Assembly (NCBI GenBank): GCA_010645155.1
Contig: CM021316.1
Coordinates: forward strand, 4,289,220-4,353,219
Direction: 5' to 3'
DNA length: 64,000 nucleotides
DNA from: Tigriopus japonicus
Lineage: Eukaryota > Arthropoda > Copepoda > Harpacticoida > Harpacticidae
A program made the position numbers and the translations under genes. A model generated the notes under the pieces. The model was not told the DNA's origin. It worked only from the letters and a program-made list of their open reading frames with translations, and made no database searches. Positions within the stretch are counted from its first letter, which is position 1, and each line of letters starts with the position of its first letter. This document shows, in pieces, positions 56,438-64,000 of the stretch.

Positions 56438-57600
56438 TGACATTTGAAGGAGAATCTCAATTGTTAATGAACATTTTGGACAATTTAGGGACCAATTTGC
56501 AAGATTTTGACCAAGAACACGCCAGATAACCTTTTGTGGTTGTTCTATGATGGTCCCTTGATATCTCTTCCTTTAAGGAACATTGGTAAACATGTGAAAT
56601 GGGATTGCCACACTAAGCCCACGTTATTGAGAGCTATTTGTCTAACTTAGTTCAGTCCAGCAATGTCAAAAAAGTCTCATTTCAGGAGTCCTACGAACCT
56701 GTTCAAGCCAAGTTCTACAAAACTTGAAATAAATATTGTGTGAAGACTGTTGCCACCAAAAGCTATTGCAAACAATTTATTTGGGCATTAGTAGACTTTA
56801 ATGGAAATGAAAGATGCCTACTTTGACGTTTTTTCATAGAAAAACGCAATGAATTTTGAAAGAATTTATTTTCTTTTTTGGTCAAAACTTATATTTATTG
56901 TTCACCCTGTTGTCATGCAAGTTACTAGTACTGATGCGAACAAATTGGCCATTTCTTTGTTTGTTTGTAATTTTTTTCCCCCATTTTAATTTTTGACACA
57001 TTTTGATTTTTGCGAACTTTCCACTTGGGGATTTTCTTCTCTAGGTGATGGTTACTTGGGCAACGTTTAAGGTGAGCATATTAACCCAAAAATTTACAAC
57101 CTACTTAAGCCATTACTACCATTCCTACTCTACCTTCCCTTCTAAAGTGCAGCCTAGAGATTCTTTATTGTTAGGGAGGTGTAGGGTTGCGTCAATGCTG
57201 TCTTATGATTTGCAACATCTGATTGGCTGATACACTTTTTGCACCGTTTCCAACATTTCTGACAACAAACAGCTGAACCCTCTGCAAGCTGTCACTCAAT
57301 CCAGTGTTTCCATATTTTAATCTGAAGAACAACTTCTGCCTTTTTCTAGAGCCCAAATCAATGTGTTGTTAAATGGGATGTTGTTTCCAATAGATATTTT
57401 TCTGCTAAACAAGCAGTTTGAAAGTTTAGAATTTAAGGCTCTTAACATTGGGAAAGGTCATTTGAAAATGATTCAGGTACATTCTTTTGGCATGAAGAAT
57501 CTCTTTATTTGGAAATGTTTTAGTTCAAAATGTCGTTACTTTTCTCAATGCTTGTGTCAAAACCTTCCTTGTCTCTGTACATCTCTAGTCAAAGAAATTG
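56438..57600. other. No gene recognised
   Basis: AT-rich sequence before an assembly gap; frames crossing the gap are not real evidence. Confidence 0.4.
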
Positions 57601-57660
57601 NNNNNNNNNNNNNNNNNNNNNNNNNNNNNNNNNNNNNNNNNNNNNNNNNNNNNNNNNNNN
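57601..57660. other. Assembly gap, 60 N
   Basis: Run of 60 N just downstream (minus sense) of the LINE. Confidence 0.99.
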
Positions 57661-57739
57661 CTCAAAGTACTATCTTCGACAAAGGCTGGGGGTAATACAC
57701 AATAATACAGTCTATTCCATAATTTCCATTTCTAATATA

Positions 57740-59130
57740 CTATGTAATAAATAGGTTCATATGCATTCGAACTCGAGTTGTTTTACTGTTGGCAGATCTG
57801 TACAACCCTTGAATAGTGGGTTGGTCAGGAATAGTATTCAAAAATTTGTCCAATCCTGCCTTAAATGCTGTTAGACGATCAGCTCCTACATATTCCCGAC
57901 GAAGACCAATGGGCAACAAATTGAACAATGAAGGAGCCCGATAAAGAAGAGAGGAGCACTTCATTGTTCGAACTAGCCTTGATTCCTTAGGATTTGGAGG
58001 TGCTCTCAGAGTGCACGTAAAACCTCTACGATCACTACAACTGATCTCAAGGATTAGGACAGAGCCCATGAACGCTCTTGAAAACATACGGTATCAGATG
58101 CCTTTCATACTTTCTCTGCGTAATTTCTGGAGCCTCTCCCAATACGAGAGATCTCTCATTCCCGTGATGTTCCAAGTGAAACATCTTTGGACCTGCTCAA
58201 CCTTTTGCAAATCTGCTGAACTCATTGGAGCCCAAATGGGTGAGGCATATTCAAGATGCGGCTGAACAGTCGACTTGTACAGAGTTAGCATCGTAATACT
58301 ATCTCTGGACTTGAAAGTGCGATAGATCCAGCCACATGTTTGAAATGCCTTCCCCACTTTCAACTGGATATGCTCATCAAACTTTCCATCATCTTGGACG
58401 ACAACTCCCAAATCCCTCATGGACGATACCTGCTCAATATCACAACCTCCATTGTCTTTGAGAGGAACATCTAATTTTGACGCCAAAATTTTGACGCCGA
58501 ATTTCATTCCCTTCAATGCCATATTACTCTCGCCAACCCAAGAGTTGATTTTCTCCAAGGCCGCAACTAAACATTTTGAGTCCTGACCATTCCTTCCACA
58601 AACTAATTTTGTGTCATCAGCATATGAAGAAATACTGGCTTTTGTTCTAAACTTCTGGAGAGGAGCAATAAAGAGAATAAACAAGAGGGGACCTAAAATT
58701 GAACCTTGCGGAACACCTGACTTGACATCATACATGCCGCTAAAAGATCCTTCAACTTTAACTACCTGCTTCCTTTCGCTCATAAAACTATCAATCCAAG
58801 TCAGTACCTTACCCTGGACCCCAAACTCTTTGAGTTGATCAAGCAAAAGACCATGATCTACCTTATCAAAGGCCTTGGCATAGTCAAGATAGGCTACATC
58901 AACTGACTCGTGACTTTCGAGCCCTTCAATGATTTGCTCAATATGGTCAACCAATTGGGTTACTGTACTAAAATGAGCTCGAAACCCATGCTGTCCAGCA
59001 GGAATTAAATCATGGACTTCCAAATAATCTACAAGCTTGGACATCATAATCTTCTCAAAAACCTTTGCAACGCTGGAGGTCAGAGAAATGGGAGTAGGGA
59101 GTGACTTATCTCCGCCCTTAAAAATTTTAA
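57740..59130 (-). pseudogene. CR1/Jockey-type LINE reverse transcriptase
   Basis: The minus strand is open from about 59130 with KIFKGGDKSLPTPISLTSSV, then HGFRAHFSTVTQLVDHIEQI, AYLDYAKAFDKVDH (catalytic Asp), SGVPQGSILGPLLF and SSYADDTKLV (YADD box), then the thumb region (YKSTVQPHLEYASPIWAPMS). A frameshift near 58090 separates the C-terminal end (LYRAPSLFNLLPIGLRREYV, FLNTIPDQPT). The 5' half with endonuclease is missing: the copy is cut at about 59130-59150 by TTTGTTTG-rich DNA. Active LINEs use this enzyme for target-primed reverse transcription. Fragments at 1.8, 5.1 and 23.7 kb are the same or closely related family. Confidence 0.92.
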
Positions 59131-59149
59131 GCCCAAAATTTGTTTGGGT

Positions 59150-59573
59150 TTTCTGAATCTTTGTTTGTTTGGGGGTAAATTTGTATTATTCCCAAATAAA
59201 AACAGTGTTGCCGTCATGATTTATGGTGAATTGTAAACGCAAGTATCTAAGGATCATTTTCGCCACAATTACTCGTGCTTGTGAAGTAATTGGTTGGCTC
59301 AAAAGATATATTTCATATAACTAGAGCTCTTGGTTTTGACCGTAGACAGTTTTCAAAATCTTTAAGTTACTTTTGACCTTTTTTTCACCTAAGGGGTGTC
59401 ACTTTTGGCAGCCCTGATTTGTTGGAAGACCAAAACATTCAACAACTGTTGAGTTCTCTTTCCGATTTGTTTGGTTTTTTTTATTTGTAATTTATATTTG
59501 TTTGGTATGCTGTCGTTTGTTTGTCTTTGTTTGTTATTTGTTATCTTTGTTTGTTTCCCATCAGTAGTTACTA
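59150..59573. repeat. TTTGTTTG-rich repeat DNA
   Basis: TTTGTTTG motifs cluster at both ends (59140-59180 and 59465-59560), like subterminal repeats of a MITE that may have cut the LINE. Exact edges not determined. Confidence 0.4.
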
Positions 59574-60236
59574 GATTAAACTAGAGGGCTAAATGGAGAG
59601 AAAAGACACTCCCACTGAACCTCTTGAATGGAAAATTGCTTTGGCTTTGGTAGCCTGGAGTTGGGCAGAGCACCTCAAAGTGCTCTAAAAAGAAAAGTGG
59701 CTCGACTGCCCAGGCAGAAATTTGTCAATTTTTGAGCTGATTTTGTAGACAAACAGGTCACAAAAATAACTTCTTTTACCATTAGTATCCAAGCCCATTG
59801 TCATCCCAACACCCAAAGCACATTAAAACGTGAAATACGTTTGTCAAACTCAAATTTGAGAATGTCGGAAATGTTATGATTGAGAGGTTGTGTTATCCTG
59901 AGATTATTCTTTGCGTGGTTAAAAACTTGGACTTTGTAACATAGATGTCAATAGATACGACATTTTCATTTTTGTGGGACAATAGGTGGAAAATGGTTTT
60001 GTTAATCAGCCAAAAGTGTCCAAGGAATATTGATGTATTGACTAAGGTTGATTTGAGCAGAACCATGTCCTATTTTCTGTCTTACTAGTAAAATAAGATT
60101 TGTCTCTTGTAAATTTGTAGTTTTGGATTTGTTGCCCTCAAATCTTGACAGGGAATAAACAAGAGGTGAAATCGTTCAAGACAAGGCTAAAAATATTGCA
60201 AATGGTTGATTATTATTATTACTATGATTATTTTTT

Positions 60237-60480
60237 ATTATTAATTTTTTGGATTGTTGGTGCTAGGGTCAGAGGTTTTATCCTCGCCTGGCCGGCGAAG
60301 CCAACCATCACATCGTCCAAATACTTCCGATGAACAATTTCAAGTCCGGTATCAGAACGGTTCTCCATCTGTGGGTGTGAATTAACGTCTAAAAGTTTCC
60401 TTGAGTAAGGTCGGGGAGGAGAATCGAACCTGGGACCTCTCTCACTATAGGAAACTGCACTAACCACGGCACCACGTTGT
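60237..60480 (-). mobile_element. tRNA-derived SINE family B, copy 1
   Basis: On the minus strand it starts with a tRNA-like head (GTGCCGTGGTTAGTGCAG as box A region, GGTTCGATTCTCC as box B) followed by a body with AAACTTTTAGACG and GAACCGTTCTGATACCGG. It ends in an A/T-rich tail. A second copy is directly next to it, head to tail. Confidence 0.85.
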
Positions 60481-60483
60481 GGT

Positions 60484-60713
60484 ATTATTAATTTTTTTTT
60501 GGAGTGTTGGTGCTAGGGTCGGAGGGTTGAGCTTCGCCTGGCATCGTCCAAATTGTTCCGATAGGCAATCTCATGTTCGGTAATAGAATGGTTCTCCGTC
60601 TGTGGATGTGAATTAGCGTCTAAATGTTTCCTTGAGAAAGGTCTGGGAGGAGAATCGAACCTGGGACCTTTCTCACTATAGGAAATTGCGCTAACCACGA
60701 CGCCACGTCTCCT
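60484..60713 (-). mobile_element. tRNA-derived SINE family B, copy 2
   Basis: Same order of parts as copy 1: GTGGCGTCGTGGTTAGCGCA, GGTTCGATTCTCCTCCCAGA, then AACATTTAGACGCTAATTC. It lies directly upstream (minus sense) of copy 1 with only a few bases between them. Confidence 0.85.
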
Positions 60714-61274
60714 CCCAAAATTTTATTAGGATTTTATTTATTAGGAATTACAATTATAATACGCCCCAGAAAATAATTTTATTTTGCAGTGGAGCAGAAA
60801 TCCCACAGGTTTAAAAATGTAGGGTCAGATAGTGGTTATCTTCAGCTAGCCTTAACCTCAAAACGTCTTAGATTTCTTCTCCACAGCAAAATAAGATAAT
60901 TTAATTGATCATGATCAGCATTTTCTTCAAAGACTGGATTGTCCAAACCCTGGGAGTGTGTCCAATTTGACTATGACCAGAGACCATTTCGTTCTCAGTG
61001 ACAAGACTTGAAGGAAGAGCTTGTTGATGTTAATCTGTTCATGTTAACCCCAGAATCAACCAACAAAATCATTGGGAAAGATGACTGAACATGTCCTATC
61101 TAGGCATATCTATGCTTTGAAATACAACTGGACACAGAGTTGGCAGAGAGGAGACGCTGGGGCAGACAGGCCTATCATTTTGTTGGACAATTTTCAGGCC
61201 CCAGCTGACCTTTGGCTGTGACGTTTCCCAAGCAGTTGTGCCCAAACAAGTTCGTTTCGTTTGTAGGGTTGAAG

Positions 61275-61844
61275 TTGGGATGGGCGAGAAGCAGGTGTCG
61301 GTGCCAAGGTGTTAACACCAACTTTTTGGGCTTTCGGTGTCGGCATCAACACCAGGTCTCTGGTGCCGACATTTTAAGGCTTAGCGTTTTTTTGGAAAAC
61401 GTACTGCCCGCCCAAAAACTTGATCCCAATTTTGATTGTAAATGTGAAGGACTAAACAAAATCCAATATCATTAATTTTTGTTCCATCATAAAAATAAAT
61501 GCTTAACAAACTCCAAGAACAGACTTGCAAAGCAAGAAAATCACACACCCAGCTAGGTTATTGTAAAATGTAAGCTTATTTTCCCTCTCTCCATTTTATG
61601 TTGAACTAACATGAACTTAAATGTCTTTAGAATGGGTAGGTCTGTCAAAACTGGTGCTCTATATTACAGTCCAGAAGGGCATATTTTGTTTAACTTAATT
61701 ATAAGGAACACGCTATCGGTGTCAATGTCAACACCACGACGTTGATGGGCAACTTCAACACAGATGTTGGTGTCGGCGTTGGTGTCAACCTTGCCGTGTT
61801 GGTGTCGGAGTCGAGTGCAAAATTATCGCTGTCACCCATCCCTA
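61275..61844. mobile_element. 570-bp hAT MITE with GTGTYG minisatellite
   Basis: Ends TTGGGATGGGCGAG and CACCCATCCCTA, flanked by GGTTGAAG (61267-61274) and AGTTGAAG (61845-61852), 7 of 8 matching. GGTGTCGGTGTT-like units occur near both ends (61290-61375 and 61715-61825), which explains the coding-looking frames there. Confidence 0.75.
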
Positions 61845-62608
61845 AGTTGAAGTTTGGGCACAACTTAAGTTATAATCTTCGGAAATATCAAGTTTTCACA
61901 TGCAACCTTTGCTCTTCAACAGCTGTAACTCGTCCAACAAAAATTTCCTAATATCCGCCCTGTGCAACTGGACAGCGGGCCAGGTTGGCCAAATGTTGCA
62001 TGAGTCCTAAATGTCAAATGGTTAGAAAGTTTTGATTGGTACTCTTGAATTAATAATTTGAATGTACCCTCTGAGTACAAATTATTTTCTGATTATTAAT
62101 AATTTGACCCATAGTCATGTTGGTTGAGTTGCAAGTACATTTCTAGAACTGAGTCCAACTCATTGATGAAGCTTGGAACCCTTTTTGCATTTCGAGTGTA
62201 AGGAGTAATGACAAGCACATGAGGCTAGAGACGCTTTTTTGTCACTAAAGCGTCTTTACTCTTTACATGAGGTCTATGGCGTATTTTTGAATTTGGCGCC
62301 ATGACTGGGTAAGTAGAGAAACAGCAAACTGTATTCATAACAAAATCCTTGCCAATGGGAGTGACTTTTCTCTCCATTTAGCCCTCTAGATTAAACATGG
62401 ATCAATGATCCACAAGTGACAGATTTTAAAGCAAAAAGGAGAAGAGAACAAGTCCTCATGACTTGTGCCAAAAGGAGCACTATTCTTTAAGCACATGATC
62501 TACTTGATTTTAGTAATCTAGTTGTTCTTTGGAGAATTATAAATGTTCCTGAATGTATTGACTCTTCCATCCTAGAACAATCAACGCAACCTCCAGCCTG
62601 ACGAACGA

Positions 62609-62977
62609 GCTTTGTCGTCGTGCTGACCGACATGCTCTGAAAGTGTGTCACGAGGTCTGCTGAAAGAAGGCTTGGGGTATGTTGAACGTTTTTTATCTAA
62701 AGACATTTGTAATTTACATGATATGTTCTGTCCATACAATATATGGGCAAATTACAATTACAAATGTCTTTTAGATAAAAAAGAAGGCTGGGGGTATGTT
62801 GAACGTTTTTATCTAAAAGACATTTGTAATTGTAATTTGCCCATATATTGTATGGACAGAACATATTATATAAATTACAAATGTCTTTTAGATAAAACGT
62901 TCAACATACCTCCAGCCTTCTTTCAGCAGACCTCGTGACACACTTTCAGAGCGTGTCGGGCAGCACGACGACAAAGC
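62609..62977. mobile_element. Nested palindromic foldback element
   Basis: The outer arms start GCTTTGTCGTCGTGCTG and mirror at 62960-62977. Inside them the unit TTTTATCTAAAAGACATTTG and its complement occur four times, so each arm is itself a hairpin. The central spacer (AAGAAGGCTGGGGGTATG) repeats part of the outer arm. Arms are about 170 bp and nearly identical. No coding capacity. Confidence 0.88.
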
Positions 62978-63266
62978 CCAATCATTGGCTGCATCAGTTT
63001 GACCAAATTCCAACCAAACTTTGAAGCTAAATTATCAAACAAGCTAGATTCGTGCAACATAAAGCTAAATTACACAATAAAAAGCCAAAACAGGCAAAAA
63101 TTTTGAAATGTTTTAAGAAAAAGTTTATGGAATTTCCATCAAAAATAAATAAGGCATGATTGCCATGGCCATATTTTAAAAACATAAGCCCAAAAAGGTT
63201 TCACTTTCAATGCTGTTCATGGCATGAAATATTTTTTGCTGGAATTAATTTTTGTAGGGAGACAAG
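62978..63266. other. No gene recognised
   Basis: AT-rich spacer between foldback and SINE. Confidence 0.4.
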
Positions 63267-63267
63267 G

Positions 63268-63485
63268 TATCATGGTTAGCGCAGTATTTTATAGTGAGAG
63301 AGGTCCCAGGTTCAATTCTCCTCCCAACCTTTCTCAAGTAAACTTTTAGCGCTTAATCCACACCCACAGACAGAGAACCGTTCTGATACTGGGCTTGAAA
63401 TTGACCATTAGAAGTATGTGGACGATGTGATGCCTGGCTTTGCTGGCTGAGCAAGTTTCAACCCTCCAAGCTTAGCATCATTTTT
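63268..63485 (+). mobile_element. tRNA-derived SINE family B, copy 3
   Basis: The head reads ATGGTTAGCGCAG and AGGTTCAATTCTCC, and the body has TCAAGTAAACTTTTAGCGCT and GAACCGTTCTGATACTGG, as in the copies at 60.2-60.7 kb. It ends near a T9 run. Confidence 0.83.
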
Positions 63486-63499
63486 TTTTCAATCTGGCT

Positions 63500-63808
63500 T
63501 CATGTTCTTATATTTAGGGTGGATATTTATGCCCACCCTACTCTCGTCTCCTCCTCATCCCATAGCCGTGGATGCCCCGTAGTAAAGCCGTAGGCTTTAC
63601 CATCATCGGCGTCTACTACCAGCCAACCACGGACAATGACAACCTCATCTTGGAAATCACATCTGGATGGCCGTTTTCACGGCTACAGTGGACAGTATAA
63701 AACCAAAAAATAATAACACCTGGACCTTTTATTTTCTCCTTTTCTCAACACACTTTTTATGTCTCTCGTCTGTCCGGCAAAAACTCAGGGAGTCCAAAAA
63801 TATAAAAA
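63500..63808 (-). other. Probable 3' LTR region of BEL/Pao element
   Basis: Sequence downstream of the pol stop with a pyrimidine-rich part and a TATA-like motif. The second LTR lies outside the window, so this cannot be verified here. Confidence 0.35.
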
Positions 63809-64000
63809 TCACACAGGTTTCGCTCGAAGATCCTCCCGACCTTTGCCGGACCCGCCTCCCCCAGAAGAGTTTCCCACGGATTTGAGGAGGCAGACCTTTG
63901 TTATTGGTCGTGTAAGGACACCAGTATCAGTAGTGACGGTGACTGCACGAACGAGTCCATCGCGGCCTGGGTGGACCTCCGAGACTAGGCCCGTTTTCCA
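63809..64000 (-). pseudogene. BEL/Pao pol C-terminal end (window edge)
   Basis: From the window edge the minus strand reads GLVSEVHPGRDGLVRAVTVT then LTRPITKVCLL, the conserved C-terminal domain of BEL/Pao Pol found after integrase, followed by a Gly-rich tail and TGA. The visible part (64 codons including the stop) has no lesion, so the element may be better preserved beyond the edge. The 3' LTR should lie just below 63.8 kb; TATA-like GGCATAAATATC on the minus strand near 63530 may belong to it. Confidence 0.75.

Larger units (their letters stand above)
59582..62388. mobile_element. 2.8-kb hAT element with perfect 8-bp TSD
   Basis: GATTAAAC is duplicated exactly at 59574-59581 and 62389-62396. 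The ends TAGAGGGCTAAATGGAGAGA (about 38 bp TIR, continuing to CACTCCCA) are near-perfect inverted repeats. No transposase frame survives. It hosts two SINEs and a smaller hAT MITE. Confidence 0.93.

Noticed and set aside
57363..57754. Open frames across the 60-N gap
   Set aside because: Same artefact; flanking parts show no motif.
63590..63680. LINE endonuclease fragment (FTIIGVYYQPTTDNDN on plus strand)
   Set aside because: Resembles the motif IxGVYxxP, but the stretch is short and overlaps the probable LTR of a minus-strand BEL/Pao element.

Overview
This is a gene-poor, repeat-dense stretch of an animal nuclear genome. Two host genes are clear, both on the + strand and both intron-bearing: small-subunit ribosomal protein eS10 (RpS10, coding exons 21230-21370 and 26776-27105) and an H4K20 methyltransferase of the Suv4-20/KMT5B family (four coding exons, 44417-46924). 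GT-AG introns, a telomere-like CCTAA tract inside a transposon and the mix of mariner, hAT, Ty3/gypsy, BEL/Pao and CR1/Jockey-type elements point to an arthropod. A crustacean such as a copepod is plausible, but the species cannot be fixed from sequence alone.

Layout. 1-6.5 kb: transposon and LINE fragments. 6.5-15.4 kb: one minus-strand Ty3/gypsy retrotransposon split by four later insertions (a 2.6-kb TIR element, a 568-bp CAC-ended MITE, a 255-bp insert and an 829-bp hAT MITE). Most leave target-site duplications that put the gypsy reading frame back in register. The 2.6-kb insert itself holds a mariner copy, a MITE with arthropod-type telomere motifs and a small spliced zinc-finger ORF. 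15.4-16.0 kb: a gag fragment between inverted LTR-like arms. 16.2-20.8 kb: 41-bp tandem repeats, a MITE, a foldback element and a 686-bp segment duplicated almost perfectly 16 kb away. 20.9-27.1 kb: RpS10, whose 5.4-kb intron is filled with MITEs. 27-43 kb: TIR elements, a tRNA-derived SINE, an assembly gap and a nearly intact DD37D mariner inside a hAT element. 43.5-46.9 kb: KMT5B. 47-64 kb: two elements with very long TIRs, two hAT elements of 2.1 and 2.8 kb, a LINE reverse transcriptase, a tRNA-derived SINE family, a nested palindrome and the end of a BEL/Pao pol gene.

The two host genes are unrelated housekeeping functions (translation, chromatin) and no pathway links them. What ties the window together is its transposon stratigraphy: who jumped into whom can be read from TSDs and rejoined frames. 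The most informative biological link is a SINE whose 3' tail matches the 3' end of a resident LINE, the signature of a SINE using LINE machinery. Coordinates of repeat edges were read by eye and may be off by a few bases.
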